In this document: in pieces, positions 1 through 5,867 of the stretch
Layout of the letters: the number at the start of each line of letters is the position of its first letter
How positions within the stretch are numbered: the stretch's first letter is position 1
From: Bacteroidota bacterium
GTDB lineage: Bacteria > Bacteroidota > Bacteroidia > Chitinophagales > LD1
Length of the DNA stretch: 13,918 nt
Assembly (NCBI GenBank): GCA_028288545.1
Contig: JAQBNQ010000433.1
Location: 1-13,918, forward strand
Direction: 5' to 3'
Notes under the pieces: generated by a model
Database searches by the model: none
Told to the model about the DNA's origin: nothing
What the model saw: the letters and a program-made list of their open reading frames with translations, nothing else
Made by a program: the position numbers and the translations under genes

Positions 1-202
1 CGCCAACGTTTGCCAGTGTTTCTTCCGCGGCTGATTCGCTCAATCCGGTTTCCTTTGTATCCAACAGCGATAGAAAGGCAATTCTATCCATACCCGAAAT
101 TTTCTTAAGCAGGTTGGATGAGGCTGCGTCGTAGCCAATGCTGCTCGTACCCCCGGTTAGCGGAAGGCGGTCCATGATCTTTTCTTTGATGATAGTGGTC
201 AT
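1..202 (-). CDS. Unrecognised protein, N-terminal part only (cut by window edge)
   Basis: An open frame runs from an ATG at 202 leftward off the window, giving 67 residues that begin MTTIIKEKIMDRLPLTGG and continue through a mixed-charge, probably helical stretch (residues 33-60) with no stop. No signal peptide or membrane segment is visible, so a cytoplasmic protein is likely. I do not recognise the family. The ATG at 202 is chosen because it is the first in frame after the repeat-rich spacer; M10 (codon at 175-173) is an alternative start. There is no Shine-Dalgarno sequence, as is usual for Bacteroidota. A candidate promoter lies far upstream at 560-588, which would give a leader of about 350 nt. 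That this is coding is inferred from the open frame and ordinary amino-acid composition only. Confidence 0.6.
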   Translation of the reverse strand, partial: MTTIIKEKIMDRLPLTGGTSSIGYDAASSNLLKKISGMDRIAFLSLLDTKETGLSESAAEETLANVG

Positions 203-207
203 GGGAC

Positions 208-282
208 AATTAGCGAATTAGAGGGAATTAGCGAATTAGCGAATGAGGGGAATGTGATAATGTGATAATGTGATGATGTGAT
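208..282. repeat. Degenerate octamer array (AATTAGCG and AATGTGAT units)
   Basis: Read on the plus strand, this stretch splits into consecutive 8-bp words: AATTAGCG at 208 and its variant AATTAGAG at 216, two AATTAGCG copies at 226 and 234, AATGAGGG at 242, then AATGTGAT at 251, 259 and 267 with variant GATGTGAT at 275. Two short interruptions (224-225 and 250) shift the phase. It abuts the start codon of the minus-strand gene at 202. The same words recur at four other intergenic sites in this window. Function unknown. Confidence 0.85.
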
Positions 283-293
283 AATTCCCATGC

Positions 294-326
294 GTAGGGG
301 CGGACCCACGTGTCTGCCCTTGAGCC
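294..326. repeat. REP-like palindromic element
   Basis: An 8-bp stem pairs 298-305 (GGGCGGAC) with 312-319 (GTCTGCCC), including one G-T wobble, around a six-base loop. The element is GC-rich within an AT-rich spacer and is preceded by GTAGGGG. Short intergenic palindromes with a GTAGGGGCGG head are dispersed in many bacterial genomes and in several lineages are mobilised by RAYT (TnpA-REP) transposases; assigning this copy to that class is inference. No transposase gene is present here. Confidence 0.5.
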
Positions 327-559
327 AAATACGAATGCCATTTGAAACGTGGACGAGTAGAATTGAAACTGAAAAAAATGAAAATAGCTTACCTGGCCGG
401 GTTGGATTACCGGAAGAGAGAATAAACCTGCTTTGTATTAAAGCACAGTTTACCCTTGCATAACGCAATTTGGGCAAGCTTAAAAGCATGATACCTACCT
501 TTTAAATGACTACTATAACTGGGACCAGCGTCCATTTATAAATTAATTTGTTGCGGCGG
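327..559. other. Intergenic stretch, no gene seen
   Basis: No convincing coding frame is present on either strand; frames that stay open here run into the repeat arrays and show no family resemblance. If the minus-strand promoter at 560-588 is real, this is the 5' leader of the gene starting at 202. A small palindrome (GGAC at 522-525 with GTCC at 530-533) is the only structure noted. I saw no match to a riboswitch or other known structured RNA. Confidence 0.5.
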
Positions 560-588
560 CAAAAGTAGAAATGTTTTTAAAACGACAA
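560..588 (-). promoter_or_regulatory. Bacteroidota-type promoter (TTG - 18 bp - TACTTTTG)
   Basis: Read on the minus strand, TTG at 588-586 is followed after 18 bases by TACTTTTG at 567-560, a full match to the TAnnTTTG -7 element recognised by the primary sigma factor of Bacteroidota, at close to the usual distance from its -33 TTG. Transcription would start near 555 and run left toward the gene at 202. The bases after the -7 element (CCGCC) resemble those after the promoter at 7127-7134. Confidence 0.6.
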
Positions 589-593
589 AATAC

Positions 594-642
594 AATTAGC
601 GAATTTGGGCAATTAGCGAATTAGCGAATAAACGAGAATGTG
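594..642. repeat. Degenerate octamer array, plus orientation
   Basis: Plus-strand units in 8-bp phase are AATTAGCG at 594, AATTTGGG at 602, then after one extra base AATTAGCG at 611 and 619, followed by weaker octamers AATAAACG at 627 and AGAATGTG at 635. The core 611-629 is a perfect inverted copy of 685-703, so the two arrays could pair as a 19-bp stem with a 55-base loop in the transcript downstream of the minus-strand hydrolase gene. Confidence 0.8.
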
Positions 643-659
643 AAAGCGGAAGGGCAGTT

Positions 660-703
660 CGCCATTCGCTAATTCCAGCATTTCATTCGCTAATTCGCTA
701 ATT
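660..703. repeat. Degenerate octamer array, minus orientation
   Basis: On the minus strand, AATTAGCG units start at 703 and 695, followed by the variant AATGAAAT at 687, an interruption at 679-675, another AATTAGCG at 674, and a shortened unit at 666. The array begins five bases past the stop codon (711-709) of the minus-strand hydrolase gene. With the opposite array at 594-642 it forms a large inverted repeat; whether that works as a transcript end or stabiliser is not shown. Confidence 0.8.
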
Positions 704-708
704 AATAT

Positions 709-1812
709 TTATTTCTCCCTTACCCCAACCGTTCCCGAAATTTCGGTAATGGGTTGCCCGCTAAAGTGATCTACCTTGTATGTGTAGCCAAACAATGCGG
801 CAACAGTAGCTGCAATTTGGTTTTGATGCAAAAACATTTTGTCCTTCACTTCGCCTTTGGGCGTAATGCCGGCGCCAATAGCTGCTATCCAAATGTTTTC
901 GGCGTGTAACACGTGGCCGTGATGGCGCCATTCAAGGTTTGGAATATCGCCGCGGCCGTGGTCGCAGGTAATGATGATGGTGGTTTTGTCTTTGTATTGC
1001 GGATCGCCTTGCACAAAATTCCAAAGGTCCTTCATGTAACGGTCTAATGTTGTAGCGGTATTTAAATATGCGGCGTAGTTGCCATCGTGCGCATAATCAT
1101 CGGTTTCGTCAAAACCTATAAAAGCAAAATGCGGGTGATTGCGCTGCAAATATTCTTTGGCAAAATGATAAGTGAAACTGTCCGTTTTTGCATAAGGATT
1201 ATGGGCCGGTATGGTAGTTTGCCATTGATCAATGCTTACACCTTTAATATTAATGGCTCCCTTATTGTTTGGTTTCATATCCACAAACACCGGCACATGA
1301 TTTCTTTTTTCGTTAATGATCCTTGGAAAAGCGTCCCATGTTGCAAAGGCGGCCATTTTTCCGTCAAACCCTTTTTGGGTTAAAAGAAAATCAAAGATGT
1401 TCTGGTTAGGGTCATCGCCATAGCCGTTGCTGTTAATGCGCTTATCACCCCAGCCTGAAAAAATTTCATTATAACCGGGATAGGAAAACTTGTACCCATT
1501 GGTTAAAGTAACCCGGTTACCCAGTTTTTTATTGCCATAGATCTGGCCCTTGCTGGCTATGGTGCTCCAAAAAAACGGCATTACTTTTTCTCTTCTAACA
1601 GAGGCGTCCTTATCCCAGTACAGGGCTTTCATCTTCTTTTTATCGCCGGCATATTTTTTTACGTTCAATATCTTTTTCTGTGCGCCGCCAAATAACTCCT
1701 GCCAACGATAGCCATCAAAAGTTACCACAATCACATTTTCGGCTTTTGGTTTTTCCTGTGCAAATGAAAATGAACTGATGATTGATAAGGCAAGGAGCAG
1801 GGCGTATTTCAT
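709..1812 (-). CDS. Secreted alkaline phosphatase-superfamily hydrolase
   Basis: The 367-residue protein has a Sec signal peptide (residues 1-18, cleavage after SFA before Q19), so it should act in the periplasm or outside the cell. The rest fits the two-metal alkaline phosphatase / nucleotide pyrophosphatase superfamily. VIVVTFDGYRW (27-37) gives the first metal ligand D33, and FSYPGYNE (109-116) places a probable nucleophile at S110. FDETDDYAHDG supplies D238 and H242 with the D-x3-H spacing of the family. ITCDHGRGD gives D284 and H285, and HHGH (297-300) gives the last histidine. All expected ligands are present and no frameshift is seen. The substrate (phosphomonoester, phosphodiester or sulfate ester) cannot be told from sequence. 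The gene stands alone: the TPR-protein gene upstream is 150 bp away across repeat arrays. Family call is firm, substrate unknown. Confidence 0.88.
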   Translation of the reverse strand: MKYALLLALSIISSFSFAQEKPKAENVIVVTFDGYRWQELFGGAQKKILNVKKYAGDKKKMKALYWDKDASVRREKVMPFFWSTIASKGQIYGNKKLGNRVTLTNGYKFSYPGYNEIFSGWGDKRINSNGYGDDPNQNIFDFLLTQKGFDGKMAAFATWDAFPRIINEKRNHVPVFVDMKPNNKGAINIKGVSIDQWQTTIPAHNPYAKTDSFTYHFAKEYLQRNHPHFAFIGFDETDDYAHDGNYAAYLNTATTLDRYMKDLWNFVQGDPQYKDKTTIIITCDHGRGDIPNLEWRHHGHVLHAENIWIAAIGAGITPKGEVKDKMFLHQNQIAATVAALFGYTYKVDHFSGQPITEISGTVGVREK

Positions 1813-1842
1813 TTGTTGTTGTTTTGGTGTAATTATAATTCA

Positions 1843-1914
1843 AATTAGTGAATGTGAGAATTAGCGGATTAGCGAATGGGGGAATTGATGAACGCTTGAT
1901 GATTTGATAACTGA
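1843..1914. repeat. Degenerate octamer array in strict 8-bp phase
   Basis: From 1843 the plus strand divides into nine consecutive octamers without a phase break. The first four are close to AATTAGCG (AATTAGTG at 1843, AATGTGAG at 1851, AATTAGCG at 1859, GATTAGCG at 1867). The next ones drift (AATGGGGG at 1875, AATTGATG at 1883, AACGCTTG at 1891) but mostly keep a leading A and a final G. It lies between the minus-strand TPR-protein and hydrolase genes. Confidence 0.75.
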
Positions 1915-1937
1915 AATTTAAAGTATGAAGGGTTTAT

Positions 1938-1960
1938 AACCTGAAACCTGAAACCTGAAA
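1938..1960. repeat. Heptamer tandem repeat, three CCTGAAA units
   Basis: Three perfect CCTGAAA units start at 1940, 1947 and 1954, preceded by AA. The array ends two bases before the stop codon (1965-1963) of the minus-strand TPR-like gene, so it lies directly behind that gene's stop in transcript order. Confidence 0.85.
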
Positions 1961-1962
1961 TT

Positions 1963-3354
1963 CTACCCCCTTTGCAACATCTTCAAAAGCAGGTCGCCGT
2001 ACAGTTTCATAATACCTTGCTGAAAGGGTTCCATCTTTTTATCAAAATCAGCGGGCAGTTTTACAATGCCGGTTTTATAACGGATAATATCGCGCAGCAT
2101 ATTAAAATAAGGAGTGTATTCGGCGGTTAATATGGTTTTACCTTTTGAGCGCAGGAATTTTTTGTTCTTTTCAATCAGGTTCGTGGCAGTTTCAAAATCG
2201 CCTATCATTACAAAGTAAACGTTATGAATCATCCGGTTCAATATATCGCCCAGTAAATCGGTTTCCGAACGTGGAAACTGCATAAAGCTGTGAATGTGCT
2301 TCAGGGCCTCATCGTATTCGGACTTATGCATATGCAGTATGGCGTTGTTTCTAAACGTGTTAAACTTCATGCCAATGTCGGTGGAGGATGTGAGCTTAGG
2401 CATCATGTATTCAATCATATTTTGTGCTTCATCAAATTCGCGGTTGATGAGGGCCACAACCGAGTACATGAGCATCTGGTAATGATTCTTTCTCATTTCC
2501 TCGCCCCACAATCTGAAACATTCCTTATACGTTCGCATGGCTTCTTCAAAGCGGCTGCACTGGCAATATGCTTTGGCCAGTTTACTATAAGCATACATTT
2601 TTTGGTTCACCGGAATTTTTTCTTTCGCCAGGTCAAATTCGCGCAGGGCTTCCTCAAGTGTATCAACAATAGCATGGTTAGAAGTATAGTAGTCGTAATA
2701 GTTGGCTTTGCTCAACAATAACTGAAAATTAGCGCGGTGATATTTTTTTCCTTTCAGTTTCTTTTCCCAATCAGCAATTAACTTCAGGAATACGGGTTCA
2801 TAGCCGGGGCCTTCGCCAATAACAGCGTGGTAAAAAACAAAAGTGCTTTCGCACATTAGCATTACCTCTGCCTCGTCCTCTAAAGTAGCCTTGGGTAAAG
2901 TAGCCAGGTATTTGTGCGCCATGGATATTATCCACTTCTTGTCGAATCCATTTACTGATTGGCTACGGACCTTTAAAAGATAGGCCCAATAAAAATCGTT
3001 TAGCTGTTGCCGGGTACCGTTTTTCAGCAAATTCTTTTCGCGGATCTTTAATTCGTGGACCTGCAGCGCCATTAAACGTTTTTCAAAAATCAGGTTTAAT
3101 ACCTGCTCGGAGCTGCCGTCGGTAAAGTGCTCATAGCATTTGCGAAGCAGCACCGAATTTATCTTGTCGTAATGCGACTTGGTTAAGCTCAACTCCTTCT
3201 GTATCCGGGCATCTACATCTACATCGGTTTTCTCTTTTCGGTACTTCAAAGTTTTGTGAAGTACCTCTTCCTCGCGCCCCTTAACGGGCATAGAATTGAG
3301 TTTTTTCAACTCATCCTCGGTAAGTGTCTTTATCAGGTCTAGTAAAAAGCTCAT
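1963..3354 (-). CDS. TPR-like helical-repeat protein, function unknown
   Basis: The 463-residue protein has no signal peptide and no membrane segment, so it is probably cytoplasmic. It is almost wholly alpha-helical in composition. The clearest tetratricopeptide-like unit is residues 252-284, with the alternating small and aromatic residues of a TPR (AYSKLAKAYCQCSRFEEA). Weaker units follow at about 329-360 and 370-403. The N-terminal 110 residues are charged, helical, and begin with a leucine-rich segment containing LTEDELKKL (11-19). Such proteins usually serve as scaffolds for partner proteins, but nothing here names the partner; no kinase, DNA-binding or catalytic motif was seen. The ATG at 3354 is preferred because the frame is preceded by a non-coding AT-rich spacer and the hydrophobic start MSFLLDLIKTL looks like a natural N terminus. 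A heptamer repeat follows the stop directly. Real gene with good confidence; role not recognised. Confidence 0.85.
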   Translation of the reverse strand: MSFLLDLIKTLTEDELKKLNSMPVKGREEEVLHKTLKYRKEKTDVDVDARIQKELSLTKSHYDKINSVLLRKCYEHFTDGSSEQVLNLIFEKRLMALQVHELKIREKNLLKNGTRQQLNDFYWAYLLKVRSQSVNGFDKKWIISMAHKYLATLPKATLEDEAEVMLMCESTFVFYHAVIGEGPGYEPVFLKLIADWEKKLKGKKYHRANFQLLLSKANYYDYYTSNHAIVDTLEEALREFDLAKEKIPVNQKMYAYSKLAKAYCQCSRFEEAMRTYKECFRLWGEEMRKNHYQMLMYSVVALINREFDEAQNMIEYMMPKLTSSTDIGMKFNTFRNNAILHMHKSEYDEALKHIHSFMQFPRSETDLLGDILNRMIHNVYFVMIGDFETATNLIEKNKKFLRSKGKTILTAEYTPYFNMLRDIIRYKTGIVKLPADFDKKMEPFQQGIMKLYGDLLLKMLQRG

Positions 3355-3455
3355 TAACGGTAGTCCTTAGGTTAAGAGGTGGCAATTTGTTAAAAATAAG
3401 GTTTTGGAGCAAATGATGGCGGAATCCTTTCGCGGTGCGCGATACGGACTGGTTT

Positions 3456-3570
3456 TTATTTCGCCTTTAGCTTTTGTATTCGTTGCAACTCATCCACATC
3501 GTTCTGGTCTCTTGGTCGCCCTGAAAGCCACCACATGCGGTGTGGCTTCTTCGTAAAAAGGAAAATTCAT
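3456..3570 (-). pseudogene. Remnant of a nucleotidyltransferase-family gene
   Basis: An ATG at 3570-3568 overlaps the stop of the preceding small gene as ATGA, a classic coupled-gene junction, but the frame closes after 26 codons (stop at 3492-3490). In another frame, 3521-3456 encodes GRPRDQNDVDELQ followed by a short lysine-rich end and a stop. GRP-x-D-x-x-D-V/I-x-x-L is what I know as the usual C terminus of small Bacteroidota nucleotidyltransferases (AbiEii/DUF6036-like), which typically follow a small partner gene like the one here. The simplest reading is that nearly all of a gene of about 200 codons has been lost, leaving the start and the last roughly 20 codons out of frame with each other. 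The frame change and junction are seen directly; the family name is inferred from a short motif. Confidence 0.55.
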
Positions 3571-3845
3571 AACCAGCTTGCTTTTATAACTTTAAATGAG
3601 CGGTTTGAACCTGGAAATTCACCGTTAGGAAGCAGATATTCGCTATAGATACGTTTACGCAAAATATCCAGATTTAGTAATCGCTGCTCAGGGGTATGTT
3701 CCGCCATTTGCCTCCTGCCGTTATCCTCGGCTTCTTCGAATGAACCGAAAAACTTAATACCCTTTTTGATGGAGGTTTTTTCGTATTCAACTGAAGGTTC
3801 ATTAAGGGATAGCTTCACCTTTTTATCCGGTGTATTATCGTCCAT
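3567..3845 (-). CDS. Small conserved-type protein, probable partner of a lost nucleotidyltransferase
   Basis: The product is 92 residues, starting MDDNTPDKKVKL. The middle has KFFGSFEEAEDNGRRQMAE followed by HTPEQRLLNLDILRKRIY, a pattern I know from short Bacteroidota proteins encoded just upstream of nucleotidyltransferase genes (F-x-S-F-E-E-A, then a TPEQRL helix). It has no signal peptide or membrane segment. A longer frame opens at 3890, but its extra 15 residues (MLILDVFDRVLYFYS) run into the divergent guaA promoter and look unlike the rest, so the internal ATG at 3845 is preferred. Its stop overlaps the remnant second gene by four bases (ATGA), implying translational coupling in the ancestor. 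Whether the protein still has a job without its partner is open. Function, possibly toxin-antitoxin-like, is inference. Confidence 0.65.
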   Translation of the reverse strand: MDDNTPDKKVKLSLNEPSVEYEKTSIKKGIKFFGSFEEAEDNGRRQMAEHTPEQRLLNLDILRKRIYSEYLLPNGEFPGSNRSFKVIKASWL

Positions 3846-3849
3846 GCTA

Positions 3850-3857
3850 TAAAAATA
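3850..3857 (-). promoter_or_regulatory. Possible -7 element of the small gene
   Basis: TATTTTTA, read on the minus strand, matches TAnnTTTG except for the last base and ends exactly four bases before the ATG at 3845. That is the same spacing seen for the candidate elements of guaA and pheS. No good -33 TTG was found at the right distance, so this is weak. Confidence 0.25.
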
Positions 3858-3911
3858 CAAAACCCTGTCAAATACATCTAAAATCAACATTTCGTATCAT
3901 TTCTGATTTTC

Positions 3912-3919
3912 TATCTTCG
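3912..3919 (+). promoter_or_regulatory. Candidate guaA -7 element, nearly leaderless
   Basis: TATCTTCG matches TAnnTTTG at seven of eight positions and is followed by CGGC and then the guaA ATG at 3924. A transcript starting at the usual distance from this element would begin at or within a few bases of the start codon. The -33 partner is poor (TTCG at 3891-3894). Confidence 0.4.
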
Positions 3920-3923
3920 CGGC

Positions 3924-5465
3924 ATGACAGAAAAGATACTGATTATAGATTTTGGTTCTCAATATACCCAGTTGATAGCCCGCCGCGTTAGGGAAAGTGA
4001 GGTGTACTGCGAAATTGTCCCCTTTAATAAGATTCCTGAAATATCTGCTGATGTAAAGGGTATTATACTTTCAGGTTCGCCGGCAAGTATCCGTGATACG
4101 GATGCCCCTAAGGTGGATGTTGAAAAGCTTATAAAGGCGGTGCCTGTATTAGGCGTCTGTTACGGTGCGCAACTAATGGCAGATGCGTTTGGCGGCCTGG
4201 TGGAAAAAAGCAACATGCGCGAGTACGGCAGGGCACATTTGCAAATAAAAGATAGTACAGACCTTTTGCTGAGGGGCGTTGAAAACAACTGCCAGGTATG
4301 GATGAGTCACGCTGATACAATTAAAAACATTGGCGATAAGTTTGAATTGATTGCCAGTTCAGATTCTATTGAGGTAGCGGCTTTCCGTTCACGCAACGGC
4401 TCTTTTGCCAACAAGGTTTATGCCTTACAGTTTCACCCTGAGGTTTACCATAGCACCGACGGCCATAAAATTGTAAACAACTTTTTGTTTGGGGTATGTG
4501 GCTGTTCGCACAAATGGACCCCGGCTTCATTTGTAGAAGATACCGTTAAGAATTTGAAAAAGCAGATAGGGGATGAGAAGGTAATACTTGGTTTAAGCGG
4601 GGGTGTTGACTCATCGGTAGCTGCACTGTTGCTGGAAGAAGCAATAGGAGCTAACCTGCTTTGCATTTTTGTAGATAACGGTTTACTGCGTAAAGATGAG
4701 TATGAAACCGTAATGGAAAAATACCTGCAAATGGGCTTGAATGTTGAAGGCGTAAGAGCCGGTGACAGGTTTTTAAGCGAACTGGCCGGTGTAAGTGATC
4801 CTGAACAAAAAAGAAAAATAATAGGCCGCGTTTTTATCGAGGTTTTTGAGCATGAGGCTAACAAACATCCCGAGGTAAAATGGTTAGCGCAGGGAACCAT
4901 CTATCCTGATGTGATAGAATCGGTTGCGGTAAAAGGACCATCGCAAATGATAAAATCGCATCATAATGTTGGGGGACTACCTGATGTTTTGAAATTGAAA
5001 ATTGTTGAACCGCTAAGAAATTTATTTAAGGATGAAGTGCGCAGGGCGGGTAAAGAATTGGGATTGGTTCCCGAAATATTATTCCGCCATCCTTTTCCCG
5101 GCCCCGGTTTGGCAGTGCGTATCATTGGCGATATAACCGCCGAGAAAGTACGCATATTACAGGAGGCGGATTTTATCTACATCGAAAACCTGAAGAAGTT
5201 TGGCTTGTATAATGAAGTATGGCAAGCAGGAGCAATTCTTACTCCGATAAAAAGTGTTGGTGTAATGGGTGATGAAAGAACTTATGAAAATATGGTGGCT
5301 CTCCGTGCGGTAAACAGCACCGATGGCATGACGGCAGACTGGAGCCATTTGCCCTATGATTTTTTGGCCAAAACCAGCAGCGAGATCATTAACCAGGTAA
5401 AAGGAGTTAACAGGGTGGTGTATGATATATCCTCTAAACCACCGGCTACTATTGAGTGGGAGTAA
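3924..5465 (+). CDS. guaA: GMP synthase (glutamine-hydrolysing)
   Basis: The 513-residue cytosolic enzyme converts XMP to GMP using glutamine and ATP, the last step of guanine nucleotide synthesis. The N-terminal class I glutamine amidotransferase domain (about 1-190) begins ILIIDFGSQYTQLIARRVRE. It has the nucleophile elbow GVCYGAQ with C79 and the catalytic pair H171 and E173 in LQFHPEVYHS. The ATP-pyrophosphatase domain carries the P-loop SGGVDSS (225-231). The C-terminal dimerisation domain includes RHPFPGPGLAVRIIGD and ends PPATIEWE, the family's usual terminus. Length is close to the usual 510-525 residues and all catalytic residues are present. The start at 3924 is fixed by the conserved N terminus and leaves almost no leader after the candidate -7 element. 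It diverges from the small gene at 3845; no purine-pathway neighbour is in the window. A heptamer array starts three bases after the stop. Confidence 0.98.
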   Translation: MTEKILIIDFGSQYTQLIARRVRESEVYCEIVPFNKIPEISADVKGIILSGSPASIRDTDAPKVDVEKLIKAVPVLGVCYGAQLMADAFGGLVEKSNMREYGRAHLQIKDSTDLLLRGVENNCQVWMSHADTIKNIGDKFELIASSDSIEVAAFRSRNGSFANKVYALQFHPEVYHSTDGHKIVNNFLFGVCGCSHKWTPASFVEDTVKNLKKQIGDEKVILGLSGGVDSSVAALLLEEAIGANLLCIFVDNGLLRKDEYETVMEKYLQMGLNVEGVRAGDRFLSELAGVSDPEQKRKIIGRVFIEVFEHEANKHPEVKWLAQGTIYPDVIESVAVKGPSQMIKSHHNVGGLPDVLKLKIVEPLRNLFKDEVRRAGKELGLVPEILFRHPFPGPGLAVRIIGDITAEKVRILQEADFIYIENLKKFGLYNEVWQAGAILTPIKSVGVMGDERTYENMVALRAVNSTDGMTADWSHLPYDFLAKTSSEIINQVKGVNRVVYDISSKPPATIEWE

Positions 5466-5467
5466 TT

Positions 5468-5495
5468 GTTGATAGTTGACTGTTGTTAGTTGTCA
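5468..5495. repeat. Degenerate heptamer array, four GTTGnnn units
   Basis: Four consecutive heptamers share a fixed GTTG and a variable three-base half: GTTGATA at 5468, GTTGACT at 5475, GTTGTTA at 5482 and GTTGTCA at 5489. The array starts three bases after the guaA stop codon. It differs in sequence from the octamer arrays but has the same fixed-plus-variable build. Confidence 0.75.
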
Positions 5496-5497
5496 GG

Positions 5498-5769
5498 ATG
5501 TTAAGCGATATTACTTCGGTTAAGAATGTAACAACTGATTTAGAAATAAAGGTCAGTCCGAATCCTTCAACCGGTATCTTTAGATTTGAAATCAGCGTTA
5601 CCCGGGCTTTAAATATTAGTGTTACAATATACTTGGCGAACAGGTTTATCAATCGAATGTTACGGGCGGTAATTTTACTGTTGATTTATCTAACCACCAA
5701 GTGGGAATTTACTTTGTAAAAATGCAATGTGGTGATAGATACCTAACCAGGAAAATAATTAAAGCGTAG
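5498..5769 (+). pseudogene. Orphan, frameshifted T9SS type A sorting domain
   Basis: The first frame (from the ATG at 5498) reads through a short linker into IKVSPNPSTGIFRFEI and on to NISVTIY. A second frame then continues LGEQVYQSNVTGGNFTVDLS, HQVGIYFVKM and RYLTRKIIKA to a TAG at 5767-5769. Joined, these make a complete C-terminal sorting domain of about 75 residues with every hallmark: PNPSTG, the expected ILGEQVY strand, G-I-Y-F-V and a basic end (RKIIKA). The frames meet at 5626-5632, where one AATATAC remains and two would restore IYNILGE. There is no cargo domain upstream, only a heptamer array and guaA, so this is the stump of a deleted secreted-protein gene. It is not a recent copy of the sorting domain of the large T9SS gene, since the residues differ throughout. 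Confidence 0.85.
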
Positions 5770-5859
5770 TGATATGAAGTTTTGTATGAGGGACTTTAAT
5801 AATTGTATTCAATCATAATTAACTCATAACAATCATAATAAATCAGCGTTCCATTTTTT

Positions 5860-5867
5860 TAATTTTA
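5860..5867 (+). promoter_or_regulatory. Possible -7 element of pheS
   Basis: TAATTTTA matches TAnnTTTG except for the final base and lies four bases before the pheS ATG at 5872, giving a nearly leaderless message if used. No clear -33 TTG was seen. The preceding 90 bases are AT-rich with repeated TCATAAT/TCATAAC words and contain no gene. Confidence 0.3.

Noticed and set aside
208..282. Possible CRISPR-like array
   Set aside because: Units are 7-8 bp, directly adjacent, with no unique spacers of 25-40 bp and no cas genes.
199..489. 96-residue minus-strand open frame
   Set aside because: It is translated mostly from the octamer arrays and the REP-like hairpin, overlaps the better start of the gene at 202, and shows no family pattern.
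709..3354. Operon of the hydrolase and TPR-like genes
   Set aside because: They are separated by about 150 bp holding two different repeat arrays, with no overlap and no functional link, so joint transcription is not supported.
3846..3890. Upstream start for the small minus-strand gene
   Set aside because: The extra 15 residues (MLILDVFDRVLYFYS) are unlike the rest and lie in the divergent promoter region; the internal ATG at 3845 fits the related proteins better.
4445..4900. 151-residue minus-strand open frame inside guaA
   Set aside because: It lies wholly opposite the intact guaA coding sequence and has biased, low-complexity serine-rich translation typical of a shadow frame.
5483..5719. 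78-residue open frame taken as a real small protein
   Set aside because: Its first half is a T9SS sorting domain and its second half (after 5632) is the wrong frame; the true continuation lies in another frame to 5769.
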